The translations under genes were made by a program, and so were the position numbers. Shown here piece after piece: positions 10,170 to 22,303 of a stretch of DNA of 64,000 bases (position 1 is the stretch's first letter; the number at the start of each line of letters is the position of its first letter). Location of the stretch: assembly GCA_032821775.1 (NCBI GenBank), contig JAVLRN010000001.1, positions 1,488,001 to 1,552,000 on the forward strand. Reading direction: 5' to 3'. A model generated the notes under the pieces. The model did no database searches and had not been told where the DNA came from. It worked only from the letters and a program-made list of their open reading frames with translations. The DNA comes from Sanguinoderma infundibulare (lineage: Eukaryota > Basidiomycota > Agaricomycetes > Polyporales > Polyporaceae).

Positions 10170-11683
10170 TTATCATATACGCCCCCGAAGGGAAGCCACG
10201 ACAGGGGTGCGTTAACTGGGTGCTTTTGTAGCCATTCATGGGCTGGGCAGAAAGAATGCGGTCGGGAAGTAGCTAGAGAAGTGCTTGGACATGGACGAGC
10301 GCGGAGAGCCTCCAAACAAAGTGTATCGTTAGCCGTGTTTTGGTTAGATTCGGCCAAGGGGGAGATTTGCGTGCAGATCTGTTTCAGGCGGCCCATCTCG
10401 ATCGGGTCCCGCGACGTCTGGACTAGCCCTGGGACGTTCTCCTGGGCACGTTTGACTGAACCAAACATGTCGATACCAACCACTGGCACTGCCGCAGGCG
10501 CCCGACTTTCCTTTTTCGGCCTCGGCCATTCATCCGCAACGTCCGCGACCGAGAAACCCTGAGTGCCAACGATGCGGCCACTCCACTCTGGCAGATTGCT
10601 AGGCACGCAGCACACTCACACAGCGCTTTGATGCTCTAAACACCCTGCGCCGCCGGCTTCAGCACCCTGCACGAGTTTCAGCACGGTGCATATAGGCATA
10701 TTGCTCGAGATCGGTCGTCGAAGCTCGCCATCTGACTACAAATAAGGCCTGTGAAAGAAGCCTAGAGCTCCGACTTCGGGCCTCAGGCCTGATGCTCCAG
10801 CGTACCCCGCCCTCCCCGGCCATCTTGACGGATCGCAACAATCTCCGGGCCTTGAAGCTAACGCGTGCCGATGCTGGGTGGGATCCCACTGCGAGGGACC
10901 CGGAGCGTGTCAGGACCCCGCGAGGGCTGGAAATATGCTAATGGTGAGCACTGCTTTGTTCTTGAAAGCTATTTTGACTGATTTGTACACGGATTTGTCG
11001 CAAGGCATGCTTCCCTGACTAGTGGCCGCTGGGCGTATGGAGCACGCTCCGTCGCAGAAGTCCCGATGGCACGGAACCAGCGCTGGGCGAACCTGGATCA
11101 AGAAAAATTGCGGGGCTGGTGATACATCGACAAAGGAGGCCTGCACAGCTTCTGACGCTTCTCGGGATGCGGCTCGGGAGCGTCTCTTGCCCTCTGCTGG
11201 CAGCGTGAAGCGGTCGATCGAGCGCGTCAAGGACGGTCTTCCGTGATTGTCCTCGCCCTTGATATGGCCCTTCTCCAATGTCGTCTGCCGCCAGAGCGTG
11301 TTCCGAGATGACCACAGCCCATCGGACCAATCGACGCTCTCCCTGCCCTGTCGCCACTGCTCCTGCACGGACCTCTCTTCGGCCCTTACCGCGTCTGGAG
11401 CACTCTGATTCCAATCATGTAGGCATACCTTTTCCCGCAGCCGTAAGCCTCCCTGGCGGTCTGCGGGGGGCCACAGGACCCGACCGTGACCCTCTGCGCG
11501 TCTGCGCCTATTGGCCCGAGGTGGACGTCGCCCGTTTTCGCTGACAATCGCCCTCGGCGGTTCGTGCGGTGCGATAGAAAAGGCGGCGCCTGCTGCCGAC
11601 CGTCCTCCGCAAGTTTTTGACCCATGGCGCTTCATCAGCTGCACGGCTCATGTCTGTTTCAGCTCCCTCTGTTGGCGCTAGGC
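10170..11683. other. Intergenic with overlapping unrecognised frames
   Basis: Minus-strand frames of 235 aa (9908-10615) and 244 aa (10910-11644) occur here, but their compositions look like random GC-rich translation and I recognise no motif. The region otherwise holds the 3' flank of biotin synthase and the promoter of the next plus-strand gene. Confidence 0.4.
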
Positions 11684-12727
11684 ATGACCTCCACTCCCGA
11701 CACCCCAGTCTACCCCACATCCCCTCCCCTTCAGCCTGGCCCCGTATCGAGACCACCCAAGCTCTTCCCTTCGGACAGGTATGTGGTCCGAGAGAGGATC
11801 TGCACAGGCCTTCGTGCGGCTTACCTCGCTTTCATCAGATACATCGCCGCACAAGCCCAAATCGTCTACTACGGCATAGTCTCCAGATTACCCATGGTGG
11901 CGTGGGTTTCCCCCGTGCCTTTCCCTGTCACTGGAGCTTATGCTTATGACCTGATACCCGCCCACAGCCGCGTTACACTGACCGACTACAGAGGCCGCGT
12001 CCTCCTGGACAGCTTTGTGCGCCCTACGTGAGCTGCGTCCATTCCTCCCCCTCTGACTGCACACTGACCTCATTCGCACCCGAAGACAGCCCGTCTGTGA
12101 TTACAGAACGTCGGAGACAGGGCTCCAGCCCCACCACCTCGCAGACGGTACGATCCCTGTCACTCCCGATGCGGCCGCCCCTGCTCCTTCGGGGTGGCAA
12201 TCGAGAAGGAGAGGACCCTGATATCGACCTTGTTCCAGCGCCCGTCTTCATCGACGTCCAGCGTCAAGTGGCTTCTATCATAAGAGATAAAATTCTGGTG
12301 GGCTTCGCACTATGGGAGTTCCTCTCGGTACGTCGAGGATGACCATCTGGCGGGTGTTGGGAATTTTACAGCCGCTCCGTCGCAGGTAATGGGCCTGGCA
12401 CACCCAGCTATCAATACGCGCGACACGGCCCTCTTCATGTCCTTCCGTCGGACACTAGGTTATAGGCCGAACACCATGATCCCGCTGGCGACACTCGTCA
12501 AGCAGTTCATGGGGAGAGACATCGAGCAGCATGGCGACATTCCGGTGAGACACCGCGTGAGGGTAACCGGACAGGTGCGGTGCTGACCAAGTCTCGAGCA
12601 GGTGGAGCGAGCTCGAGCAGCGCTCGACCTTTTCCGTTCCTGCGAACAGATCTGGGAGGGTATCATTGCCACCGGGGCATGGCCGTGTGCTCTACCACCG
12701 TTCGAGTATCGAAGATGCTTCACATAG
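11684..12727 (+). CDS. REX4-like exonuclease-fold protein lacking catalytic residues (predicted pseudoenzyme)
   Basis: Five exons (11684-12027, 12086-12147, 12239-12327, 12386-12544, 12602-12727) sum to 780 nt, 259 aa. The fold signature of the REX4/REXO4 3'-5' exonucleases is clear: RVTLTDYRGRVLLDSFVRP, then DYRTSETGLQP, then KILVGFALWEFL, then NTRDTALF, then a closing VERARAALDLFR helix. The expected catalytic acids are gone: the DxE site reads AYAYDL, the second Asp (HND in active members) reads WEF, and the final Asp (EDA) reads ERA. If the protein is made it should not cut RNA by the usual two-metal mechanism; a binding or scaffold role is inference. An upstream in-frame ATG at 11624 is possible, but 11684 is preferred because the added residues are hydrophobic and unlike the family. 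Confidence 0.7.
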
Positions 12728-13071
12728 TAGGCCGCTTCCATGCCTCTCTCTTCACATCCACCACCAGCGATCCTACGCCTTCAAAGGCGACTCACGCGCA
12801 AGACGGCACCGACGGAGCATGTACGAATGAATCGTGGACTATCCTATACATGTACAGCGACACCCCAGGGACCGGTATATCCCAGCGATCCTGTAATCTT
12901 TAACGTCACAGTCTTCTGCGGATCTCCTCGCATACCATAATATCGCTAATTTATCGGCTGGTTCCATCTTCCCGGACATTGTGCGCGCAAGCATTCGATT
13001 CAGAAAGCGGGACATGACAGCGAAGGTAGAGATACAGAACGGGGGCCCACGCGTGGAGTGCCGGGGACGGA
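12728..13071. other. Convergent intergenic region
   Basis: 3' flanks of the exonuclease-like gene (+) and BCAS2 gene (-). Nothing else recognised. Confidence 0.45.
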
Positions 13072-13902
13072 TCAGAGGGCGGCGGCGAGTTGGACCTCGG
13101 TCTTGTTGAGGCGGTCGATCTCTACCTCGAGGGCCACGTTTGCCATCTCGATCTGGAGGATGCTCGAGATGAGCTCCGTCCACCGCGTCTCGAGCGACGT
13201 CAGCTGGCTGCCCAGACGCGTCTGCGTCCCAAACGCTCGTCAATATGGCAGCACCCGTCCCGTCCGTGTGGCAAGCGCACCTGTGAGTTCTTCCGGTCCC
13301 GGTTCACCTCCGTGGTCAGGTTCTTCAGCTCTTCTAGTGCCTGCTCGATGTTCTTCGCGGTAGCCTCGTTTAGATAGTTGTGTATCCGCCAGGCGTTGGA
13401 CCCATACTGCTGCAACAGCGCAAGGTTCGTATGCCTGCCGCCTCCGTCTGAGGTTTATGCGAGATAAAATACGGCACAGCATGCTCACCGTAGCCTCTGG
13501 TGCTCAAGCTGTGCCCGAGCGTTGTTCAGAGCTGACTGCCACTCTTCTTCATTTTCTGGGTTGGTGGGCGCAGGCAGTTGGTAACGCGTCGTGTCGAGTG
13601 GAGGGAGCAGGCGGTGATTTGAGATACGCTCAAGCTCAGCCTGCAGCATTGGATAGTTCTGGCAAGCCGGTCAATACACACTCAGAGACACCCGCGCACA
13701 GGGAACGTTGCGCACGAACAGCGAATAGCATCGGTTCTGGCGGCACCTTCGGGTGCAGCGTTTGTGGCGGCTTGCCCTCCCGCGCCAGCTCTTTCTCCAC
13801 CTTGTCCTTCAGGATGGGAAACTGCTCCAGCTCATTGTCATAGTACGGCAGAGAATCAAAGATGATCGAGGGCGGAGCATCGCCGTTAGTCGCTGAAGAC
13901 AT
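13072..13902 (-). CDS. BCAS2: Pre-mRNA-splicing factor SPF27/BCAS2 (Cwf7) family
   Basis: Core subunit of the Prp19/NineTeen complex in the spliceosome. Exons on the minus strand: 13720-13902, 13489-13658, 13281-13434, 13072-13221 (657 nt, 218 aa). The N-terminus carries the family signature DSLPYYDNELE followed by a KVEKELAREG helix; the middle has NYPMLQAELERI and ARAQLEHQRLR; then LLQQYGSNAWRIHNY, matching the SQHGCNAWKVYN block of BCAS2; and a long C-terminal coiled coil (LTSLETRWTELI, VALEVEIDRLNK). Exon 1's donor (GCT|GTTCGT) is weaker than the others and could shift by a few codons. It shares a 154-bp promoter region with the divergent complex I gene. Confidence 0.88.
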
Positions 13903-14056
13903 TTTGTGGAGGTTGTAGCAGGAGAACGGAGAACGGATGAGATTGAACCGACTACGCAGGAAGCGAGTGGCTGCACCATTGACGCCCGTGCAGCGCGGCG
14001 CGTAAGGTCGTGAGTAGCCGCGACGTCCGTTCCGCTCATCCTCGACGTCGACCACC

Positions 14057-15350
14057 ATGTCTCTCCGGCTGGCTCGCTCTACGGGCCAGCTCATTCGCCA
14101 TGCCTCGTCTCGCCCACTCGCCGCGGGCGCAGTGCACCTGAGCCGGTCTCTTCACTCTTCCAAGCCGTCGAAAGGTATGAACGTCGTTGCTCTCGCACAT
14201 TTCTACCCAAGTCCAACCGAACCCCACTACACACAGCGTCCACGTCCCCATTCCCGGAGCCGACTTCCCCCAACCCGGCTTTCACAAAGTACGCAGAGAC
14301 GGCCGAGAAGCTGCACACGTACGGCTCCTACCTCATCCAATGCCTGCCCAAATACGTCCAGCAGTTCTCCGTCCTCAAGGACGAGCTCACGCTCTACGTT
14401 TCTCCTCCCGGCGTTGTCCCCGTCCTCACTTTCCTCCGCGATCACTCGCAGTGCCAGTTCAAGGCGTGCATGGACATCAGCGGCGTCGACTTCCCCGAGC
14501 GTGACCAGCGCTTCGAGGTCGCCTACCACCTCCTCAGCGTGAAGCACGGCGCACGCATCCGGGTCAAGACCTACGCGAGCGAGGTCGACGCCGTCCCCAG
14601 CGCGACGTCCGTCTTCAGGGGCGCAGACTGGTGCGTCGTCCTTGTCCCGTCTGTCACCTAATGCGCGCCGCGTTGCGCTGCAGATGTACGCTTCTTTGCC
14701 ATAGGTGCGGACTGCTGACCACCTCGTGCAGGTACGAGCGCGAGGTTTGGGATCTGTACGGCGTGTTCTTCAAGGACCACCCTGACCTGTGCGTTTGGTT
14801 CCTCATCATCGCCATGTACGAGTTGTCTGACACTTGACCGACCCCACTGCAGCCGCCGCATCCTCACCGATTACGGTATGTGAACGGAAGCGAGAAAGTT
14901 GTTTGAACATGCATTGTTCTCATAGCGCCCTCGGGGTTTCGGTTTCTTTTACAGGCTTCGAGGGACATCCGCTCCGGAAGGACTTCCCACTTACGGTACG
15001 GATCATCCCTCAATCTTGTCTACCTTCAGGCCCAACCGGCTTCTTGAAAATACCCATCAACTCATGCTTCATCTGTCGAAACAGGGTTATACTGAGGTAC
15101 GCTACGACGAAGAGCGGAAGCGGGTCGTCTATGAGCCCCTCCAACTCACTCAAGCTTTCCGGTGCGTGACACGATCATCGTCTCCCGAATTAACGTGGTC
15201 ATGAACTGAGCGTCCATCTCTCTGTCCCTCAGGAACTTCGATGCCCTTTCGCCCTGGGAGCAGATTGGCGAGGGCAAGGCGCCCAAAAGGCCGGACGACT
15301 TCAAGCGGGTGCCCCCTCCCCCGCCTCCACCCGAGGAGAAGAAGCCGTAG
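14057..15350 (+). CDS. NDUFS3: NADH:ubiquinone oxidoreductase 30 kDa subunit (complex I, NDUFS3), mitochondrial
   Basis: Peripheral-arm subunit of respiratory complex I near the quinone site. Seven exons (14057-14174, 14237-14630, 14732-14788, 14853-14875, 14955-14995, 15085-15161, 15233-15350) sum to 828 nt, 275 aa. The N-terminus is rich in Arg/Ser/Leu without acids, a mitochondrial presequence. The mature domain contains MDISGVDFPERDQRFEV and the family signature [41 protein letters not shown] spread over exons 3-6. The C-terminus has a Pro-rich PPPPPPPEEKKP tail. Function and family are secure. Confidence 0.95.
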
Positions 15351-15543
15351 TACGCGTACACGAATGGAATATAGTCTCGTTCGCAATGTGGCTTCTCCGT
15401 GTATTTTGTCTAAGTCGCATGCAACGTCGCCCCCGAGACCAACTCCTGTGCATGCACAGTGCCTCAAGGCCTCAACTGTCATGTCTGTCATTAATGGTAT
15501 AATCATACAATCGCAATCGTGTCCGTCAGCACCGCTATCACTG

Positions 15544-17039
15544 TCAAGACGCCGCCTTCTCGTCAACAGGTTCTTGTTCGACAGCCGGCAGCTTCTCTGC
15601 AGCCTTCTTGCCATCCCACCCCATCCGCTGGCCAATGTACTCCTGGCCGATAACCTCCACGCCAATGCGGATGGCCTCTACCACGAGGTCTTCTACCCAG
15701 TCGTATTCGTCCCACAGGTCCAGCCACTTGGCGGGCACAGACTGAGTGACAGTAGAGTGGGTAAGGTTATGATAAGGATCTGACAGGGAGATCAGGAACT
15801 GCAATGAAGACTGGGTGGTCGGGTTCGAAACGTCGGGTGCCTCAGCAGCAACAGAGAGCTGCGGAAGCGCATGGGTTGTTGTGAAGGGTTGGACGCGGAG
15901 GTAGACGTATGAATAAGTGGTCGGGTTCTGTATGGAGGACGAGGAGGGTTGCTCGGGCTTTACGTTGCGTTTGATTAGCTCCTCGAGGTTCGCCTGCACA
16001 TGGACTAAGCACGAAATCATATGAATGACGTTGTGGACACACGCACCTGAGCCAATTTGAGCGCGGCGTCATAGCCGTCGACTGCGTTTAGGTTCCTCTT
16101 GCCGTCCGTTGTATCTTTGGGACGGGATTCGTCCCCGCGGTTCACAACAAGGTCGCCGCCCTCCACTTGCTCCATAATCTAGAAACGTGCCCATGAGCGA
16201 CCGCAGCAGGCTAGGATGACGCTAATGGGATAGCTTACGCGTGAGAGCGCGCGATAGACAAGACTCTCGATCCCCTCATAGCCCTCCATGTCATGGCTCA
16301 GCCAGACTTGGATGACCTCGTGCTCCGAGATGGGCGGCGCGACCGCGTTCAGAATATCAGTTAGTGTTGAGAGCCCGACGCGTCTGAAGTCCTGGCCTGT
16401 GCAGAAGACGCCGCGACTGTCAGTGTCTCGTTAAAGGTCTAGGCGGACGCACGCACCGAGCTTGTCGAGCTGCGCGTTCTTGGCATATTCGAGCATACCC
16501 TCGCCCCACTTGCGAGCCTGCTCATTCTTGGGGAGGTTCTTGACTTGCTCGTCAACGACGGACTTGGCCTGCTGCAACGCGGTACTCGCAGTCGACCAGA
16601 CGCTCCCCCATCCCCATCCGCCGCCGGATGAGGACGGGGCAGGAGCGGGGGATTGGGCCTCTTGGGTAACCGGTTCCGGCTTCGAAGAGGGTGCGACGCT
16701 CAAGCGAGAACTCGATGATTCTGTCCTCGACAGGGGAACGGAGCCGGGGAGGAGGGGCGCGGGTGTCCCCACCTTGACCCGCTCTGTGCTCTTGCGCACG
16801 GAGGGCGTACCCGCCCGAGAGAGCGGACGGTCGATGTGTACGCTCGAGCGTGGCTCGGAGCTCTTCTGGGTGATCTCGTCTATGAACGCGAAGACCTCTG
16901 CCTCGCCCTCGGTTGACCCGGGTTGCGTGCTCCCTTGGGCGGTCGGAGGCGCAGTGCCGGCTTCGGGAGGTGCGAGGTTGTCGAGATCGTCGAGGAACTG
17001 GAGCGCCTCCTGCTGTTTGGACTTTGATTTCGTGGACAT
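15544..17039 (-). CDS. MTC1-like protein (maintenance of telomere capping 1 family)
   Basis: Four exons on the minus strand, 16457-17039, 16239-16396, 16047-16178 and 15544-15993, give 1323 nt, 440 aa. The N-terminus has FLDDLDNLAP and FAFIDEITQ acidic motifs, followed by ~100 disordered Ser/Pro residues, then a Gly/Trp-rich GGGWGWGSVWSTASTALQQA helix as in MTC1. The C-terminal half has VGLSTLTDILNAVAPPISEHE, VWLSHDMEGYEGIESLVYR and ends WVEDLVVEAIRIGVEVIGQEY and GQRMGW, again like MTC1. Yeast Mtc1 is a poorly understood cytosolic/COPI-vesicle protein with genetic links to telomere capping; the name is inherited, not functional evidence. Converges with the complex I gene (193 bp apart) and diverges from the chromodomain gene. 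Confidence 0.75.
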
Positions 17040-17348
17040 TGTTGTGCGAGTGAGGGGGGCTGAGAATGCTGAGAGTAGGTCAAAGGCTCGGAGCGGCCAG
17101 TGAGCGAGCGATCTCCGATTCTCAGGCCTTGGCTGTTTGGAGACGCCCAGATCGGTCCAAGTGCTACTTTGGTGCTACTCACGTAAATGCACCCGCCGCT
17201 TCGTCCTTTATATATTTCGCTCGGCTTACACACACTCGTCTACTTGCCACCGTTGTCTCTGTTCGCTGTCTCGTTCCGTACTTTTGGCATCAGCTCGCTC
17301 TGCAGAACCTCTGGAACGCTGCCAAATCTCGAGTACGACCCTCTCAGT

Positions 17349-20300
17349 ATGGCCAAGAAGAAACAACAACCGGTGTCAGAGGACGAGGAGGGCGTGTCCT
17401 CCGACGAAGGCTCAGATGCACAGTTTGTCGTCGGTAAGAGCTATAATCTTCCCCCCCTCGTCAGGCGCGCGCCAACCTATTTGATATGATTAGAGGTCAT
17501 CAAAGCTGCGATGGTAGAAGACGGCGAATGGGTACGTGTTTTGCAGTGCTATACAGGGCGAAGGAGCACTCATACATGTATTTTAGAAATACCGTGTTAA
17601 GGTACCTACGCGATTGTAAGTTGGCGTTCTTACCGTTCTTACGTTTGTTTCATCACAGTGGGCCAATTATCCCTCGGACGACGATACGTGAGTAATTAAT
17701 ATCTGCTATTGGGCTCGCTATCTGACTTCGCTCTATCAGGTGGGAGCCAGCTGAAAACGTGGAGAATTGTGCTCGTCTACTCAGGAAGTTCTGGGAAGAC
17801 ATCGGCGTTGATGATGGGGACTATTTTGAAGGATACGAGGTTAAAGCCACACCGTCTTGGATCAGTTGGTGTCATTCAAAGATCTCCTTCGTCCAATACT
17901 GATAGTTTTACAGAAAGGGAGAAGAAGATCTTCGCAAAGCAGAACAAGAAGAAGGTGGCAGAAGAGAGCAGTGAAGGTGACGACGAGCCGATGCCCTCTA
18001 CGTCTCAAGTCCGCAACCGAGTTAGAAGCAAAGGCAAGGGAGCGCCTCCAGCCATCAACAAGAACAGCAAGGGAAAGGTACTCGAACTCATTTAGCTCAC
18101 CTTGTCGACGAAACACACTCCCAACGCATTCATAGGCGGTGGCTAAACAATCAACGGCCCCCAAACGGCGAGGCAGACCGCCCAAAGTGAAGCAGGAACC
18201 TGTCTCGGTAGGTTCTCCTGCTGACTACCAGAGGCTCGCATATCAGACTGGATTTACAGGATCCCGGGGACTCGGATAACGCACCTTTATCCTCCACACG
18301 AACCAAAACCAAGAGGCGTGCGAAACCTGTCATCACATCCGTAAGTTTCGACGGTTCCCACCGACTACGTACATCCCGTATTGTGCGCTCATTCATCTAG
18401 TCTGATGCGGACGAAGACAATGTACCGCCAGCCAAAGGAAAGAAACCTAAGCAAACGGTCATTATCCCACCGGTACGAAGCTCCGGTATGGCGCATATAT
18501 AGGAGAAGATTCATTTTCTGTTTGTTCACAGCCCGCGCCCGCAAAGACCCAGCGGGCCGATCCCCATCTCAGCGATTCCGCTGGTTCGCTCTTCTCCGAG
18601 AAGAGCGTTTCATCGCCACAGCAGGCACTCAAGTCACTTCCCACCCAAGCCACTCCTGTGGTACCAATGAAGCGACCATCTGTCGACGATGCGGCGCCCC
18701 AGCGCACTGCCAAAAGGCAGACCCTGGAGATGCCTATGCAGATTACTGGGACGAATGGAAATGCGACGAAAGCCCGTTTGGCTCAGCGAAAGCTCCGGCC
18801 CGTTGCACCAGCGGCGCCGTCTGTAATCCCAAAGATGGATTTGTCTAAATTTTCGTTCAAGAAATCTGGCGCGACCGCTGCAGCTCCTTCGCCAACTCAG
18901 GCGAGCCCTGTTGTTTCTTCGCCCACTGTCCTTCCTCTGCCTAGGCGGTCCACTTCCGCGTCTGATCATGGACAGTCGCCAGCACCTGGAGGTCGCGGTA
19001 CACCGACGCATGAGCCACACTCCCCCGCAGTTATGGCTCGCACACCGCTGCCAACAGAACCAAGGTAGAATTCTACTGTTCCACTTTCCACTATATGACA
19101 TGCTAAAGGACCAGCAGCAAACGGCCACCTCTGACTCTCCCTCGCCATACAAAGCCTCCGGTAAAAAGCCCCACGGCGGATGCAGAGAAGTTCTTGGCCA
19201 GCATGATGCCACCCCAGTAAGTGAACACAACTCCGCATGCAGAATGGGAGCTGATCTTTGTACAGGATGGCTGAGCCTATGCAGTACGTTTCAAACATGG
19301 ATTTGATGTTCGAAAGCTCACAGTTATCGAAGGGAGTATGTACCTGAAATGCCACCTCCACCCGTCCCAGTTCGGTCTCAGGCACAAGCGAAGCCTTCCC
19401 TAGGCCGGTGAGTAACGTTGAGCGGGTCGTACTGCAACTCGCTTATTGTTTCATAGCATTCAGAAGAAGTGGAAGTGGACGGGTGACCTCTTCATGGACG
19501 TCAGCCGCGATAGGGCAGAGCGTATTTGCGAAGTACTGCTTTCTGAACCGACTGGGCCTATCCCTGGTGGCCTTCGATTCGACATCTGTCTAGACTGTGA
19601 AAATATTCGTCTTTCCGCCTTCCATGACCTCTCGTCGCTGCACCTATTTTCGCTTGCTTCTACACGTGTACAGCAATTTGCCAAACTGAGCCCGTCAGCA
19701 GACAAAGATGCAGACGCAGTCAAGCAACTGGGAGCCTTCATGAAGAGACGGTCCTTCGTAGGTGAAAGTCTCTTTGCTGAAAGAGTCTACAGCTGATTTG
19801 TCTCACAACAGTTTTGTATCGCACACCTCTACATGGAGGAGGTTTCCGTCGGCCTGCTCATTGTTTACCCCACCGGCCATGAAATCTCGGATAAGTTGCT
19901 CAAGGTGCCCACGATGCTCCCCAGCGATACTCCACTCCAGGTTGCGCTGCTCCCTTGGGAACTGAAGGCCAATGAATTCCGCGCAGCAACTTGGAAATCA
20001 AGATCACCGGCGATAGAGCATACGCTTGATCCTCCGTTTGCCGGAGCTCTCGAGGCCGCCGGACGAAAGGTTACCACGCAACGACGCTTCTATCAAGCGC
20101 TGCACATCCTTAGCTTCCCGAAGCTCCTGTACGACTTCATGTCCCAGACGCAGTCACCCCGCCCATACTGCATATGGAACGCACCAGCTGACACGACATT
20201 GACGGGGGCCTGCGGGTTCGAGACGACGTTGCTCAAGGAAATCCTCTCGACCTGCACGCTGGCCCAAAACATGGGGCTCAAAAAGGACGTGCGCATCGTC

Positions 20301-21261
20301 TTCGTCCACGTTGGCGCACTGGAAACACTCCACGGGCTGCCCGCATTGGCGTTGCGAAGGATGAAGCAGCACGATCTTCGGTTCGTGACATATGGCACGC
20401 ACGCGAGCGTCCCTCGTGAACGGTGGGGCGTCCGCGAGATTTATGTGCTAGGTCAGTTTGGGTTGGGGTCGCATTTCATCGCGGCTATCTTTTTGTCGTA
20501 ACACGGTTCTAACATTCCGCCCTTGCTATTTACAAATGCACAGGCGGCGTGGTGACATTCACCCCGACCGCGATCATCGAGGGGCACTGGGAGCTCTTCT
20601 GTCGCATCAAGAATATCGCGGAGCACCCGATGTGGGACTGCTACGTGCTGCCTTCCGTGGTGGCCATGGTGGCCAAGCTCACATGCCAGGGACAACATCC
20701 TTTACGTGTATATGACGAGTACGTCAGTGTTGTTATCATCCGCACGCATCCACTCACGACTGTACAGAGGCAACTTTGTGTATGAAGAGCTTCTCAAGGC
20801 TATCGAGAAAGGCACCATCGGTCTCTTACAGGCTCCAGCCATCACGCGAGATCCGGCATCAAAGGGCGACCCCTCGCTTTTGTGGACGAGGTGGATGCTC
20901 CGCCTGCCGTCGATGAACGCGCGGCAGATCTTGGAGGAGTGCCTCCGGGTGGCTGCAGAGCAGTTCGCAGCGACGTCTGACGCCGACCTCCCAGTCGCGA
21001 TCCAGGAGGAGATCTCGCGCGACATGCGCAGGATGCAGATGCAGCCCGTCATCATGGACAACTACCGACGGTTCGTGGTGATCAAGGGCGAAAGCGACAC
21101 TTGCTTCTCGGATGACAGATTCGGCGTGAGTGCAGTGCGTTTGGCTGACGTGTTCTGGTTGACCGATGATTTGTGCGGCGCAGATCGAGGCTACTACGCT
21201 TTCAAGGCTAGACTTCAAAGACGACTTCTTCGCGACGCCGACCGGCCCAGCGAAGAAGTAG
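17349..21261 (+). CDS. Chromodomain protein, Chp1-like (chromo + disordered linker + SPOC/PIN-like C-terminus)
   Basis: Eighteen exons sum to 2976 nt, 991 aa: 17349-17433, 17494-17531, 17587-17601, 17659-17687, 17740-17864, 17914-18077, 18136-18207, 18260-18340, 18401-18472, 18532-19064, 19109-19216, 19266-19283, 19324-19407, 19457-19757, 19812-20451, 20544-20718, 20768-21125, 21184-21261. Residues ~25-80 form a chromodomain: FVVEVI, EWKYRVKWANYPSDDDTWEP, then a CARLLRKFWED helix; the F/W/Y cage for methyl-lysine is present. Residues ~95-460 are a basic, Ser/Pro-rich linker with an AT-hook-like KRRGRPPK. Residues ~480-990 are folded: a block starting KWKWTGDLFM reminiscent of SPOC domains and a later block (ALETLHGLPALALRRMKQHD, GHWELFCRIKNIAEHPMWDCYVL as two separate pieces) that may correspond to the PIN-like end of Chp1/TASOR. 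A heterochromatin-silencing role is inference. Acceptor choice for exon 11 is uncertain by a few bases. Confidence 0.72.
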
Positions 21262-21554
21262 ACGTCGTATTGCATTATTGATGAAGTGGAAGACCGCCTG
21301 TTGTATTACTGTTAGCAATACTGTGTTTTGTTCAGCCGCGCGATATCGCTCTTAAAGTTCGTGGTGTTGTATGAAAGTCGTAAGGATTCTCGGGGAAACA
21401 TGTGATTGGCCTAAATGGGCGTCTGATTGTCGGCTTTTGGGCAGAGCGGGTTCAGCTGCCAGCGACACTGTAGCTACAAATACCATACCTACCTCTTTGC
21501 ACGACCCACCGGCGACCTTTTAGACCCTCCCTGAACCCTTCATTCCCTGGCGCG

Positions 21555-22303
21555 ATGTCTGGACTAGAAGCTATCTTGTCAAACCCCGCGTACCACGACT
21601 ACCTTGGGATCCTGAAGGGTGCTCGGAATGGCTTCGTGTATGGCGTTAAAGTGCGCTTCCCCCACGCACTAATTATGGCCATCCTCTTCGGTCGTGGAGA
21701 GTCAGTTTCCACCGAATGTTACTGTATTGGCTCGACCGACACTTACCGAACACCTCCGCAGTTGGTCTACCCGGCTCAAGACGATCTACCGCGCCACGAG
21801 GCAGCACGCGCTGAACCTCGCGAAGTTTGTCTCTCTGTACAAGTCCTTGCTGCTCGTACAGAAGAAGGTCAACGGCGGGAAGGAGCGGAGCGCCGACACG
21901 TTCATCGCGGGCTTGATAGGGGGTTACATTGTGTTTGGGGAGAGGAACGCGGTTAACGAGCAGGTGCGGTCCGCGTCTCATGTCTGTCCAACCGTCCTTT
22001 CTCAACCGACCGCCTATTCCTTGTGCTCAGATCGTATTGTACGTCTGCTCCCGCGTCGTCGCGTCCTTCCTCGCTCGCGCCAAGTCGCCGTACTCGAACA
22101 CGCCCGCCGCACCGGGCAGACCGCTACCTCCAGACTCGCGCCAGTTCTCCATCTTCGCGGCCCTCTGCTGGGGCGCGGTGATGTGGCTCTTCAAGGAGCG
22201 CGGGGAGACGATCCAGCCGGGCATGTTCAGCTCGATGACGTACCTCTACCGCGATTCGGACCACTGGAATAGCTTGAAGACATTGCTCTGGCACAACAAG
22301 TGA
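21555..22303 (+). CDS. PXMP4: Peroxisomal membrane protein 4 (PMP4/PXMP4, Tim17/22/23 superfamily)
   Basis: Three exons, 21555-21700, 21762-21963 and 22031-22303, sum to 621 nt, 206 aa, the same length as animal PXMP4. Family blocks are visible in order: LGILKGARNGFVYGVKVRFPHALIM, WSTRLKTIYRATRQHALNLAKF, FIAGLIGGYIVFGERNAVNEQI (Gly-rich Tim17-like membrane segment), FAALCWGAVMWLF, then SSMTYLYRDSDHW near the end. An integral peroxisomal membrane protein whose biochemical role is not well known. Together with the SKL-tagged thioesterase it is the second peroxisomal gene of the window, but they lie 19 kb apart, so no cluster is implied. Confidence 0.9.
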
